Below are positions 1 to 11,800 of a DNA stretch of 44,655 nucleotides, one piece after another. Position numbers and translations under genes: made by a program. This DNA comes from Marinobacter antarcticus (lineage in GTDB: Bacteria > Pseudomonadota > Gammaproteobacteria > Pseudomonadales > Oleiphilaceae). The notes under the pieces are model-generated. The model made no database searches and was not told where the DNA came from. It saw nothing but the letters and a program-made list of their open reading frames with translations. The stretch lies in the NCBI RefSeq assembly GCF_011049865.1, contig NZ_DRGY01000018.1:1-44655 (forward strand). The letters are read 5' to 3'. Numbering within the stretch: the stretch's first letter is position 1; every line of letters starts with the position of its first letter.

Positions 1-469
1 ACGCGTAAACAATCGGGCCCAGTACAAGCCCCACCAGAGACGCCTGAACAAAGCCGTCGCGCATGGTCTCAACGGTGGCTGTGCCATGCATGCCCATCAC
101 CGACATCAACACCGCTACGATAATAATCAGCATGCCGGCCTGGGCCCCGGTTTGCAGAATCATGCGAAAGCCTGCGAAGTAGGTCAGCCACATGGCGCTT
201 ACATACACCAGCGGCATGGGGCGCAGCACTTCGACAAACCAGGTCATGATATACACAAGCACAATCATCACGATCGGCCCGGCAATGGCTTTGCCCGGGT
301 TGAAGGCTTTGCGCTGCGCGGCGATCAGGCCGACCGGCAGGGCGGCGATAATAGGCGGCAACGCAGGGTTAATCAGAGGAATGGCGGCGTAGGCCAGCAT
401 ACCTGTGACGCCAAGGCGAATCGCGTAGAGCGGGTCGTCTACGGTATTGGGGCGAGGGGTTACGTACAT
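1..469 (-). CDS. DUF2955-type inner-membrane transport protein, N-terminal part
   Basis: The reading frame starts at an ATG at 469 and runs off the left edge, giving about 156 residues. The translation begins MYVTPRPNTVDDPLYAIRLG and is dominated by hydrophobic segments, with short cytoplasmic loops such as AAQRKAFNPGKAIAGP, so it is a multi-pass inner-membrane protein. The sequence resembles DUF2955 proteins, which are FUSC/aromatic-acid-exporter-like and are usually paired with a HlyD adaptor. Here the hlyD stop codon lies 10 bases upstream, so the two are almost certainly one operon encoding an export pump. The substrate cannot be inferred. The DUF2955 assignment is from recognition by eye; the membrane character and operon linkage are direct observations. 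Confidence 0.75.
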   Translation of the reverse strand, partial: MYVTPRPNTVDDPLYAIRLGVTGMLAYAAIPLINPALPPIIAALPVGLIAAQRKAFNPGKAIAGPIVMIVLVYIMTWFVEVLRPMPLVYVSAMWLTYFAGFRMILQTGAQAGMLIIIVAVLMSVMGMHGTATVETMRDGFVQASLVGLVLGPIVYA

Positions 470-479
470 GACAAACCCC

Positions 480-1574
480 TCAATACAGGTAGCTGAACCA
501 GGATTTCACCCGCTGTAATCCTCGCGCAAGCAACGCGATCGGGTTGCCTGTTCCGCTGGCAAACACCACAGCGTTTACCTTGCCGCCAACGCGCACCTGT
601 CGCGGCCAGTCGTCTTGTGTGCCGTTCAGTTCGATTCTTACGGGAATGCGTCGGGCCGGCTCGAACCAGCGGTTGGATGCCTCGTTAACCACCAGCCCGC
701 CCTGCACGTTCCGCCCCGGGTTAATGCCCCAGGCAATGCTTTGCACATGGCCATCGAAAAGGGTGCCGGGCACTGCGTCGAACAACAGGTGAGCCGGGTC
801 GCCGGGTTCAATACCCTGGAGTTGGTTTTCGCGCAGGTCGACCGTTACCCAAGCGGCATCTGCGTCAATGAAGGTCAGGGCCGGATTGCCCGCGTTTATA
901 AATTGGCCCTCGGCCAACGTCATGTTGGTGACCACGCCAAAGTGGGGCGCCCGAACCGTTGTGGAAGCAAGATCGTACTGCGCACTTTCCAGCTTCGCCT
1001 GCGCCGCCAGAATGGAAGGATTGTCGGCGCCCCTGGGGCCGAGTTGTGCCCGGGCGCTTTCCAGATTGGCTTCTGCTGAACGGAGTTGCGCCTGGGCATC
1101 GGCAACTTTGGCCCGGGCGGTGTCGCCCTGTGCCACGGGAATAATGCCGCGCTTTTCCAACCTCAATGTACGATCAGCCTCTGTGCGGGCCGTACCAAGG
1201 CTGGTTCTTGCCTGGGTAACAACAGCCTGGGCGGATACAAGCGATGCGGCCGATGCGTCTATACCCTGAACCGTGTTGGCGAGGTTGGCTTCGGCTTGGC
1301 GAACCGCGAGTTCAAACGGCCGGGCGTCGAGCGCAAAAAGCGGATCGCCTGCCTGAACGACGGCATCGTCTGCGACCATGACTTCCGTAATGTCCCCCGA
1401 CACCCTTGGCGCTATCTGTACCACATGAGCAGACACGAACCCCCGTGACGATGAGGGCGCCAGTCGATCGCTCAATGCGTACATAAAGGCCAGGATAAGA
1501 AGAAGCAGAACCACCCCGATCGCGATGGACTTTGCAGGGTTTCGAGCCGGTGTTTGTTCGTCAGACTCACTCAT
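480..1574 (-). CDS. HlyD/EmrA-family membrane fusion protein
   Basis: A 364-residue periplasmic adaptor of a tripartite or two-part efflux system. Residues 16-36 form one N-terminal membrane anchor (SIAIGVVLLLLILAFMYALS). A first barrel/lipoyl half follows (VVQIAPRVSGDITEVMVADD), then a long alpha-helical hairpin rich in Ala, Gln and Arg at about residues 85-205, then the second lipoyl half (TTVRAPHFGVVTNMTLAEGQ) and a beta-barrel domain. This is the standard EmrA/AaeA architecture and length. The start is supported by AGGAGA about eight bases upstream of the ATG. It is the first gene of the unit and lies 10 bases upstream of the DUF2955 protein. A nine-base tandem repeat sits immediately before its ribosome-binding site. 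Confidence 0.92.
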   Translation of the reverse strand: MSESDEQTPARNPAKSIAIGVVLLLLILAFMYALSDRLAPSSSRGFVSAHVVQIAPRVSGDITEVMVADDAVVQAGDPLFALDARPFELAVRQAEANLANTVQGIDASAASLVSAQAVVTQARTSLGTARTEADRTLRLEKRGIIPVAQGDTARAKVADAQAQLRSAEANLESARAQLGPRGADNPSILAAQAKLESAQYDLASTTVRAPHFGVVTNMTLAEGQFINAGNPALTFIDADAAWVTVDLRENQLQGIEPGDPAHLLFDAVPGTLFDGHVQSIAWGINPGRNVQGGLVVNEASNRWFEPARRIPVRIELNGTQDDWPRQVRVGGKVNAVVFASGTGNPIALLARGLQRVKSWFSYLY

Positions 1575-1585
1575 TTAAAAATCTC

Positions 1586-1609
1586 CTGGGGATGCTGGGG
1601 ATGCTGGGG
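1586..1609. repeat. 9-bp tandem repeat in the hlyD leader
   Basis: The unit CTGGGGATG (plus strand) occurs twice in full followed by a third partial copy. It directly abuts the ribosome-binding site of the minus-strand hlyD gene, which reads CATCCCCAG units then AGGAGA. A change in copy number would alter the untranslated leader without touching the reading frame. Confidence 0.85.
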
Positions 1610-1781
1610 GATAAGTAAGCCGGTTGGTGTTGTTCATCGGCGATTATGGTAGCACTTGCCCAAAAGCGTATCGAGACGCCTTTTTTGAACGAATCCTTAC
1701 TGTTTTGAAATAGCTGTGCATGGCACTGTGCGCTACACTTTTCGCTATACAACCGACTCACGTTCAGTAAGAGAGTACTTC

Positions 1782-3290
1782 ATGACGGGACGGTTCAACC
1801 AAGACCAGCCATTGACGGACCCTGACAGTTTTCTCCCGAAGCTGGTTTCGTCTGTTTCGGATGTGCTCTGTACCTATTGGTTAAGCGCCGATGGTGAGTC
1901 TCATCGCTACCTGTTTATCAACGAGCAGGTAAAGGGCATTTTAGGCATTGATACGGACGTGCTTCGTGAAAGCGCGGATGCCATGTTTTTGGCACTGCAT
2001 CCAGAGGATGTAGTCGATGTGAATACAAGCGTTGAGGCGTCTGCACTGGCGCTCACGCCCTGGCGTCATCAGGCCAGATTGCGCGTGGCTGCCGGGCATT
2101 ACGAATGGTTCGAAGCCCATGGAATACCGGAACGTCAGGCCGACGGAAGCACCGTTTGGTACAGCCAGTTTCACAACATCCAGCAGTATAAAAATCTCGA
2201 GTACTCGCTCAGGGAAAGCGAGACGGAATCGGCTTTTCAGGCTGATTTTCAGAAACTGATTGCCAGGTTGTCGACCGAGTTTATTAACCGTAAGTTCAAT
2301 ACCATTAGTGCGTTCACTTCAGAGCTGCTGAACACCATCGGCGATTTTTTTAAGGTAGACAGGGCTTACTTGTACGAGTTTTCGCCCGACTACCGCATTA
2401 TGGATAACACCCACGAATGGTGTTCAGACGGCGTGCCATCCCTCATTGACAGCCAACATGACGTGCGGGTCGACGAGTTTGAGTGGTGGCAAAGCCAGAT
2501 CGACGAGATGGTCAGCGACAATCGGGTTGTGTTTGTGGAGGACATTGGGCAGTTACCGGCAGGCCCCGAGCGCATCTTGCTGGAACAACAGGGTGTTTGC
2601 TCCATGTTCTGCGTGCCGGTTCGGGTAAGAGGCCTGGTGGCCGGTTTTTTTGGCGTGGATTCACTCCGTAAACGTATCTGGCGTAAGGATCAGGCCGATC
2701 TTCTTGCGATTGTATCCGGCCTGCTCTCGGGCGCGCTTGAACGGCATCGGCTTGAGAGCGAACTGCTCAATCAGTCGATTCGAGACCCACTAACCGGCCT
2801 GCACAACCGCCGATATCTGATGCCGAGACTCGACGAAATGCTGAGCCGTTCCAGTCGCTACAATGAGCAGTGTACGTTGGCGATGTTTGATCTGGACCGG
2901 TTCAAACACATCAACGATTCCATTGGGCACCTGGGCGGCGACTTCTTTCTGCGCACGTTTGCCAACATTCTGGTTGAGCAAACCCGGGAGGCCGACGTCG
3001 TGGCCCGGTTTGGAGGCGAAGAGTTTATTGTTGCGTTCGGTGATGTGAGTCGTGAGGGTGTGCGAAACATCGTAAGCCGCATAATTCGTTCGGTGCGTGA
3101 TTGCGATTTCGGTTTTGAGGGCCACACATTGCCGCTTACGGTCAGCGCGGGCATTGCATCGATTGAGGACTTGAACGACATTCCGGCTTCGCCAGATCCG
3201 CTTATCCGGCTGGCAGACAGCCGGCTCTACCGCGCAAAACAATCAGGGCGTGACTGCCTTGTTGATGCCTCAGGCATATCCCGCGTATAA
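1782..3290 (+). CDS. PAS-GAF-GGDEF diguanylate cyclase
   Basis: A 502-residue protein predicted to make cyclic di-GMP from GTP. Residues ~20-140 are a PAS-fold domain (the LHPEDVVDV motif is typical of PAS_3). Residues ~155-320 form a GAF domain. Residues ~330-500 form the GGDEF catalytic domain, starting at RDPLTGLHNRRYLM. The active-site loop is GGEEF (about 411-415), so it should be catalytically active. An inhibitory I-site, READ, lies exactly five residues before it, so product feedback is expected. No membrane segment is visible, so it is cytoplasmic. The frame is open up to 1716, but the ATG at 1782 is preferred: AAGAGAG precedes it and the upstream residues do not look like a domain. 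It converges on the next gene with a 27-base gap. Confidence 0.92.
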   Translation: MTGRFNQDQPLTDPDSFLPKLVSSVSDVLCTYWLSADGESHRYLFINEQVKGILGIDTDVLRESADAMFLALHPEDVVDVNTSVEASALALTPWRHQARLRVAAGHYEWFEAHGIPERQADGSTVWYSQFHNIQQYKNLEYSLRESETESAFQADFQKLIARLSTEFINRKFNTISAFTSELLNTIGDFFKVDRAYLYEFSPDYRIMDNTHEWCSDGVPSLIDSQHDVRVDEFEWWQSQIDEMVSDNRVVFVEDIGQLPAGPERILLEQQGVCSMFCVPVRVRGLVAGFFGVDSLRKRIWRKDQADLLAIVSGLLSGALERHRLESELLNQSIRDPLTGLHNRRYLMPRLDEMLSRSSRYNEQCTLAMFDLDRFKHINDSIGHLGGDFFLRTFANILVEQTREADVVARFGGEEFIVAFGDVSREGVRNIVSRIIRSVRDCDFGFEGHTLPLTVSAGIASIEDLNDIPASPDPLIRLADSRLYRAKQSGRDCLVDASGISRV

Positions 3291-3317
3291 AACGGATTTG
3301 CCCCTGTCACGTGGGTG

Positions 3318-5894
3318 TCAGCTCGAAAAATAGCAAACCAGGCGCTGGCTGACAACGTCGCCCGTTAGCTGCAGCGGGTTGGTGTGAACATCAAACAATT
3401 GCACAGCCTGTTCCGGCGTAGCCTGTGGGATAGGGGCGTCTTTGCCGGTGAGCCGTTCAGGTTGATAGTCGCAGTGTCGGCCATTGGGGAAAAGGGCCAC
3501 ATACGCGATGCCGGTTTCCACAAGATCCTGGAAAAAATGCGAGCCGTAGGAAAGATCCGGAACCATATCACCCTCCATTTCGGCCACCTCAACCAGCACG
3601 GCCACCCCTGCAATATCCGCAAACCGAACCGGCACGCCCAGTTCAGGGCTGCTGGTTCCCCAGCGCCCCGGGCCAATAAGCATGGTTTTATCCTTGCTGT
3701 TGCGTACCTGTTCGCCCACAAATCGAGCCACTTCATAGCGCTGGCTGACGCTCAGCCGGCTGTATACCGCCGCATTCACTTTGATCACCCGCTGAATGCA
3801 AAGGTTGATATTGCCGCCCATAAAGTTCCCGGATGTGCGGAACAGCAATTGCTGCCCGGGTATTTCTGCGGGAATGTCGGCCGCTACGGTTTCGCCGATT
3901 GTCGCCAAAGGTCGGCACTGCACCAGATTGAACGTCGGCTCGCCGTTGTTGTTCAGATGCAGGGTGAACTCGACGTCTACCGGGTGCTGATAACCGGATT
4001 CCAGCGTTTGCAGCAGATTTGACAGCCTGCTGACAAATTGGCTGTTACTTACCAGAGGTTTGAACGTCAGGCGCCATACCTTTCCGGGCAAACCCAGCTC
4101 TTCTGCACGGCGGCTGGCGGTGCGATCTATTTCGGCAAGATGGCTCAGGGGCAAATCGGCCACTTCCTCTGTGAGCAGGCTTAAAGGGCGAGTGCTCAGA
4201 TCGCCTTCCCGCAGATCCAGCACGTCCAGAAGATGCTGTGAAAACCGATAGTTTTCATCCTGATTGCGAAAAGGCTGACGGCCGGGGTAGTCCAGCGCCA
4301 TAACGCAGGCGTGATCACCTTCAATCCGGTCAACCGCACGAGTGCCCAGCCCCATAACCAGGCGAACCATGCCGGCGGCCGGGTTCATATCCGTGTCCCA
4401 GGCAAAGGTATTGCGTGAAACACCAACGCCCGCCGCATCGGGCAGGTAGTAGCGACCATGGAAGCGGCCGTTCACTCGCTGGATCAGCAGTGCCATGGGC
4501 TCTTCTTTTTGATCCAGCCCGCGTTGCTGTCGATAAACCAGCGCGTCCTCACTCATGGTAGAGGCGTAAACCTGCCGAATCGCATCCTCAAGCTCCGCAA
4601 GCCGAAGCTCGGGGGCGCCCTGGTTTACCAGAAACACGCTGTCGTATTTGCCGGCGAACGCATTGCCAAACCCGTCTTCCTGAAGGCTGCTTGAGCGCAC
4701 CAGAATCGGATACTGGCCATAGTGGTCCAGGAGTCGCTCCAGTTCTGCCAGGATTTCCGGAGGAAACGTTCCCGCCAGAATGTTCTGCCGAAGCTGCGCG
4801 GCTTCGCTGAGATAACCGTCGGCAGAGCGTTGGCGCATAATGGCTGGCCACAGACCGTTGTGAACGAGGAAGGCGTAATAGGCATCGGAACCCAGATAGC
4901 TGGAATCGTGGGGTTCCAGGTTTTGTTGCCAGACATCAGGCTGGTTGGCCAGCAGAATGCTGCGCGCTATCAGCATGCCTGTTGCTTTGCCACCAATGTA
5001 ACCGCTGCCGATCATTCTGGTGCGTATTGCGAGCAGGCTTTCCAGGCTGAGGTAGCGTTTTGCCAGAGCCAACATGCGTGGGTCCCGGCTGATCAGAACG
5101 CTCAGCACACGATCCAGAATGTCTGCTGATTGATCTCCGTCACCGGCTTCAAGGGCGTCGGCAACCTGAAGAAACAGGCGATCCCAGTAGTCCAGAAGCG
5201 GCTGCCGGTTGAGTTGGGCCACTTCCAGCCCGGCCTGAAGCCGGGTTGCGTCACTGCTGTCAGTAACCGGAACAAAGCGCCCGTTGCATTCCCGGTGTGG
5301 CAGAAACATGGTCGGCGACTGCCGGCACAAGGCCTTGATGGGCTGGATCTGAACGTCATCCCCCAGGCGGTGAACATCCACCATCACCTGCGTGGTTTGC
5401 CGGATGCGATCCAGAGTGGTGCGGGAATGCCGGTCGGGATAGAGCGCAAACCAGGCGACCGTGTCCAGTTCAAAGAGGAAGGGGCAGACCACCCGGAAGA
5501 AGTTGCCCACCATGACATCTGTGGCCCAGGCGTTGAGCAGGTCGCTCAGGCAATCACACACGTAGAATGCACCGCGGCCATGCTCTTCAATCAGACGCCA
5601 GACCCTGCCGGTGAAGGCTTCAAACCCACCCAGAGCGTCGACGTTTTCAATGTGAATGTTGGTTTTTGCGGACACCAGCGGAGGATGCTGGCCAAATCGG
5701 AGGTAAATAATACGGCGCCCGGCAGACGCCGCAGACTCAATAAACGGCGTCACAAACCGGCGGTAATCGTTCAGGTCGGTGACTCGCCAGACCACGTTAT
5801 CGCCAATTCTCAAACCGTCGAGAACATCGTCAAGCCCCGGGAGGCCGGTAGAAACCCGGGTGATATCCTGAGCGCTTCTGCCGTTCCCGGTCAT
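3318..5894 (-). CDS. PEP/pyruvate-binding (PPDK-N) protein with degenerate KaiC-like N-terminus
   Basis: An 858-residue protein of unclear function. The N-terminus (about 1-250) follows the RecA/KaiC pattern, with STGLPGLDDVLDGL, then a strand with IIYLRFGQHPP and a FYVCDCLSDLL Walker-B-like strand. The glycine-lysine P-loop is missing and is replaced by WRVTDLNDYRRF. From about 290 to 660 it resembles the ATP-grasp PEP/pyruvate-binding domain of pyruvate phosphate dikinase and PEP synthase, including VRSSSLQEDGFGNAFAGKYD. The C-terminus carries LIGPGRWGTSSPELGVPV. I see no phosphohistidine swivel motif (TGG..SH) and no PEP-binding barrel, so it cannot be an ordinary PEP synthase. It starts 18 bases after gdhA on the same strand, suggesting co-expression and possibly a role in nitrogen or carbon metabolism. 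Confidence 0.8.
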   Translation of the reverse strand: MTGNGRSAQDITRVSTGLPGLDDVLDGLRIGDNVVWRVTDLNDYRRFVTPFIESAASAGRRIIYLRFGQHPPLVSAKTNIHIENVDALGGFEAFTGRVWRLIEEHGRGAFYVCDCLSDLLNAWATDVMVGNFFRVVCPFLFELDTVAWFALYPDRHSRTTLDRIRQTTQVMVDVHRLGDDVQIQPIKALCRQSPTMFLPHRECNGRFVPVTDSSDATRLQAGLEVAQLNRQPLLDYWDRLFLQVADALEAGDGDQSADILDRVLSVLISRDPRMLALAKRYLSLESLLAIRTRMIGSGYIGGKATGMLIARSILLANQPDVWQQNLEPHDSSYLGSDAYYAFLVHNGLWPAIMRQRSADGYLSEAAQLRQNILAGTFPPEILAELERLLDHYGQYPILVRSSSLQEDGFGNAFAGKYDSVFLVNQGAPELRLAELEDAIRQVYASTMSEDALVYRQQRGLDQKEEPMALLIQRVNGRFHGRYYLPDAAGVGVSRNTFAWDTDMNPAAGMVRLVMGLGTRAVDRIEGDHACVMALDYPGRQPFRNQDENYRFSQHLLDVLDLREGDLSTRPLSLLTEEVADLPLSHLAEIDRTASRRAEELGLPGKVWRLTFKPLVSNSQFVSRLSNLLQTLESGYQHPVDVEFTLHLNNNGEPTFNLVQCRPLATIGETVAADIPAEIPGQQLLFRTSGNFMGGNINLCIQRVIKVNAAVYSRLSVSQRYEVARFVGEQVRNSKDKTMLIGPGRWGTSSPELGVPVRFADIAGVAVLVEVAEMEGDMVPDLSYGSHFFQDLVETGIAYVALFPNGRHCDYQPERLTGKDAPIPQATPEQAVQLFDVHTNPLQLTGDVVSQRLVCYFSS

Positions 5895-5912
5895 GAGTCT
5901 GGTGCCTCGTAA

Positions 5913-7559
<1,647 letters not shown>

Positions 7560-8852
7560 ATGTTCAAACGACTTATACCCGTAGTAATTCTGGTAGTGGG
7601 TGTACTGGGGTTCGTGTATCTGAAAATGACCCGCCCGGAGCCGGCGCAAGTGAGCGCCACCGAGCGCAGTTGGCGGGTGCAGGTTCAGGCCGTCACGCCA
7701 GGGGCATACACGCCGGTACTGCCTCTTTACGGCGAGGTGGTAGCGCCTGAACAGATGTTGGTCGTCGCGACCCTGGCCGGCCGTATTGATGAGCGACCAG
7801 CGGCCGAGGGGCAGCGGGTCAGTAAAGGTGACCTGTTGATTGCCCTGGATGCTCAGGATATAAAGCCGGTGCTGGCCCAGTCGAAAGCCCAGGTGGACGA
7901 TCTTGACGCGCAGATCCGCTCTGAACAGGTGCGCTACCGCAACGATCAGGCAGCGTTCAAAAGCGAGCAGGCGATTGTGGCCAATGCCCGCCGGCAGTTG
8001 GAGCGCTCCCGCTCGCTGGTGGATCGCAACCTTGCGTCCCGCGAGAACCTTGAAAGCGTAACCGACGCTGCGGCCCGAGCCGAACTTACCGCCAGTATTC
8101 GCCAGCGAGCCATTGACGAACATCCGGCGCGGCTGCAAAGCCTGGAGGCCAGGTTGGCCCAGGCCCAGGCAACTCTGACAACAACCCGGCGAGATGCGGA
8201 ACGATCCCGTGTGGTTGCCCCGTTTGAGGGTGTTGTAACGGACATTCAGGTTGCCGTGGGTGATCAGGTATCACGAAATCAGACGCTGCTTTCGGTTTAT
8301 GCCGTGAAAGGACTGGAGCTTCGGGCCAAGGTGCCCGACAAGTATCGCGCCGAGCTACTTCGGGCATTGGCTGAGGGCAACGATCTTTATGCATACAGCG
8401 ATACGCGCGAGGTTCAATTCAAGTTCGAGCGCTTTGCGGGCACAAGCGACCCCGCTGGAACGGAGGCGATTCTCGGGCTGTCAGGAGCTTCGGCCGGCTT
8501 GCGCCCGGGCGCCCTGTTGCCGGTCAGCCTTGAACGGCCAGAGCGCCGCGACACAGTCGCCATTCCGTTCAGTGCCTTGTATGGCGCAGACAGCGTGTAT
8601 CTGATCTCTGACGATAGCCGCATGCGGCGAATTTCCGTGGAGCGGGTAGGCGAAGTGCGCTCCGCTAATGGCGAACGTCGTCTTTTGATTGCCGGTGATG
8701 CGCTCGTGCCGGGTTCCCGTTTGATTGTCACCCATCTGCCCAACGCGCTGACCGGTCTGAAAGTGGATGTTGCCGTCGAAGGCGAAGCGATAGGTAAGGA
8801 AAGAGTTAAGGAAAAAGTTAAGGAAAAAGGCATGGGGAGCTTCGCTGAATGA
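7560..8852 (+). CDS. RND efflux periplasmic adaptor (membrane fusion protein)
   Basis: A 430-residue MFP. The N-terminus MFKRLIPVVILVVGVLGFVY is a single membrane anchor or uncleaved signal. It is followed by a lipoyl half (VATLAGRIDERPAAEGQRVS), a long coiled-coil hairpin at about 90-190, the second lipoyl half (VVAPFEGVVTDIQVAVGDQV), a beta-barrel and a membrane-proximal domain. The family role is to couple an RND pump to an outer-membrane channel. The ATG at 7560 is chosen because the membrane segment follows it directly; a TTG at 7503 in frame is less likely. Its last four bases overlap the RND pump gene (ATGA). The C-terminal tail is lysine/glutamate-rich and contains a 12-base tandem duplication, probably recent and not structurally important. 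Confidence 0.92.
   Translation: MFKRLIPVVILVVGVLGFVYLKMTRPEPAQVSATERSWRVQVQAVTPGAYTPVLPLYGEVVAPEQMLVVATLAGRIDERPAAEGQRVSKGDLLIALDAQDIKPVLAQSKAQVDDLDAQIRSEQVRYRNDQAAFKSEQAIVANARRQLERSRSLVDRNLASRENLESVTDAAARAELTASIRQRAIDEHPARLQSLEARLAQAQATLTTTRRDAERSRVVAPFEGVVTDIQVAVGDQVSRNQTLLSVYAVKGLELRAKVPDKYRAELLRALAEGNDLYAYSDTREVQFKFERFAGTSDPAGTEAILGLSGASAGLRPGALLPVSLERPERRDTVAIPFSALYGADSVYLISDDSRMRRISVERVGEVRSANGERRLLIAGDALVPGSRLIVTHLPNALTGLKVDVAVEGEAIGKERVKEKVKEKGMGSFAE
8805..8828. repeat. 12-bp tandem duplication in the adaptor C-terminus
   Basis: GTTAAGGAAAAA occurs twice without mismatch, duplicating the residues VKEK within the disordered charged tail of the RND adaptor. The unit is a multiple of three, so the frame is kept. 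Confidence 0.9.
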
Positions 8853-11800
8853 GGCGCAGAAAAGGCATTATCGGTTTTTTTGTACATCACAAGGTGGCTG
8901 GTAACCTTGTGATGCTGATGATGCTACTGGCCGGCGCGTTGGCGCTGACCCGCATGAACGTTCAGTTCTTCCCCACGTTTGTCCTGGATGTGGTCAGCGT
9001 GCAAGTGGTCTGGAGCGGGGCGTCGGCCGAAGACGTTGAACAGGGCATCACCAATCCGTTGGAGCAGCGCTTGCGCAGCGTTGACGGTATCAAGAAGATG
9101 ACGTCTACCTCGGCTCAGAGCATCGCTGCAATCACCCTCGAATTTCAGGAAGGCACCAATCCGATCACCGCACTGGATGATGTGCGCCAACAAGTGGATG
9201 AGTTTAATAATTTTCCGGCAGACGCCGAGAAGCCCCGGGTCGCGCGGCTGGAACGTTACGACCCGGTTGCCAGATTGTTGGTGTACGGGGATGTTGAACC
9301 CAGTGAACTGCGAGCCCTGGCTTACCGCTATGAAGACGAACTTCTGCAGCAAGGCATCGACCGCGTATCGTTCAGGGGGTTGCCAGAACAGCAAATCAGT
9401 ATAGAGGTGCCGGTAGAGCGCCTGGAAACACTGGGGCTGTCGGTCGGGCAGATTGCTGATCGGGTTGCGTCGGTTTCACGGGATTTACCCGCCGGCATAA
9501 TGGCCCAGCAGGACGCGGCCCGCGAGCTGCGATCTTTGGAACAACGCCGCAGCCCGCAGGCGTTCGAGACGGTACCCCTGCTAAGCAATGAGCGACTTCA
9601 GCTACGCCTGGGGGACATCGCGACGATTCGCAAGGAAAATCGGGACAATCAGGTAGCGCTCACCCATAAGGGGCTTCCGGCGATTGAGTTGCAACTCCAG
9701 CGAGCGGAAAACGGCAACTCACTGGCCGCGGCAAAAGTGCTCGAAAAATGGCTGGTTGATACCCGGGCCACGCTGCCTCCGACCGTGCATCTCGAAGTTT
9801 ACGATGAGACCTGGCAACTGCTGAACGACCGCATTTCCCTTCTCACCAGCAACGGCCTCAGCGGCCTGCTGTTGGTTGTGTGCCTGCTGTATCTGTTTCT
9901 GCCGGGGCGAGTAGCATTCTGGGTGGCCGTGGGAATTCCCACGGCGTTTCTTGCGGCTCTTGGTGTGCTGTGGCTGATTGGCGGTTCCATCAACATGATT
10001 TCCCTGTTCGCGCTGATCATGGCGCTGGGGGTAATCGTGGACGATGCCATTGTGGTGGGCGAAGATGCAGACGCTCATGCACGACTGGGCGAAGCCTCGA
10101 TATACGCCTCGGAAGGCGCGGCAAAGCGCATGGTATGGCCGGTGCTGGCGTCGTCTTTGACCACCGTCGCCGCCTTTATGCCACTGTTGGTTGTGGGTGG
10201 CATTATCGGCAATATCCTGGGCGATATACCGGTGGTCATGATCTGCGTGCTCGTCGCCTCATTGCTGGAGTGCTTTATTGTTCTGCCAGCGCATTTGCGG
10301 CACGCCTTCAGTCCCAGGCGCACCGGGAAAGGTGATTCAGAACCGGCGTTACCCAGCCGCAATCCGATTGTGCGGTTCCGTAACGGTTTTGAACGCCGGT
10401 TTGAGCGCTTTCGCGAAGGCCCGTTTCGCCGTTTCTCCCAGCGCAGCCTGAAGCATCGCGGTATCACCATGGCCAGTGTTCTGGCGTTAGCCATCGTGAC
10501 TCTGGGACTGCTCGCCGGTGGTCGGCTCGGATTTAACTTCTTCCCGACGCCTGAGCCCTCCGTGCTCTACGCCAATGCAAGCTTTGTTGCGGGCACCGAC
10601 AGCAACACCGTTGACCTCTTTATGGCCGAGATGCAACAGGCGCTCAATGAGTCAGAATCGGCGCTGGGCGGCAACCTCATTCTGCACGCCGTTACCACCC
10701 AGGGCGCCACCCAGGGCGGAGGCGGCAGTTCCCGGACGGGCGACGAACTGGGTTCGATAATGATTGAGTTGGTGCCGTCGGATCAGCGCCCGGTGCGCAA
10801 CCCCGAATTCATCAACGAGTGGCGCGACCGCCTGGCCCTTCCGGCCGGGTTGGATAACCTGACCATTTCAGAGCGCCAGTCCGGGCCTCCGGGCAGTGAT
10901 GTGAACGTGCGCCTGACCGGCGACGACTCACAAAATCTGAAGCTTGCCGCACAGGAACTGGCGCAAGCCTTATCGACCCTGCCCGGCGTACTGGATGTGG
11001 AAGATGACATGCCCTGGGGTCGGGAACAATTGATCTATCAGACCAGTGCCTATGGTGAAGCGCTGGGCCTCACCACAACGGATCTGGGCGGCCAACTGCG
11101 GGCGGCGTTTGATGGCCGGTTGGCCCAGATCTATCAGGACGGGCGCGACGAAATGGAAGTGCGGGTGCAACTGCCCCGGAATCAGCGCGAGCGCCTGTCT
11201 ACGCTTTCGCGTGTGACCGTGCGCGTGCCCGACGGACGTTTCGTGCCCCTGGGGCAGGTGATGAATCTGGATCATCGCCAGGGTTTTGAGGCTTTGCGCC
11301 ACGCTGACGGCAAACTGGCCGTAGAAGTGACCTCCGGGTTGAACACCCGGGTAAGCACCACGGCCCAGATTCTTGAGAGCCTGCAGGTTGATGCCTTGCC
11401 GGACATCGCCAGTCGCTTCAACGTTCGGTACAGTTTTGAGGGCCGATCGGCGGATCAGCGGGACACCATCGCGGACATGAAAACCGGCCTTTTGGTTGGG
11501 GTGGCGCTGATGTACGTGATCCTGGTCTGGGTATTTTCTTCCTGGACTCTGCCGTTGATCGTGATGGCGATTATTCCGTTCGCACTGGTGGGTGCGTTGC
11601 TGGGGCACTGGTTGATGGGGCTACAGCTCACGATTTTGTCGTTGTTCGGGCTGTTTGGCTTGGCCGGAATTGTGGTAAACAACGCGATTATTCTGGTGTC
11701 TTTCTATAACCAGCAGCGGGAGAAAGGGCTGGGTATTGATGAAGCGTTGAACGAAGCGGCCGTTCAGCGGGTACGTGCGGTACTGCTGACCTCGTTGACT

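Noticed and set aside
1567..1761. 64-codon minus-strand frame upstream of hlyD
   Set aside because: It overlaps the hlyD start and the tandem repeat, has no ribosome-binding site, and its sequence resembles no family.
3318..5894. Ordinary phosphoenolpyruvate synthase or a working KaiC ATPase
   Set aside because: The swivel histidine motif and the C-terminal barrel are not visible, and the P-loop of the KaiC-like part is missing.
5130..5912. 260-codon plus-strand frame antisense to the PEP/pyruvate-binding gene
   Set aside because: It is a shadow of a well-supported gene, without family resemblance or a ribosome-binding site. The same applies to the other long antisense frames, such as 34320-35432 and 38024-38914.
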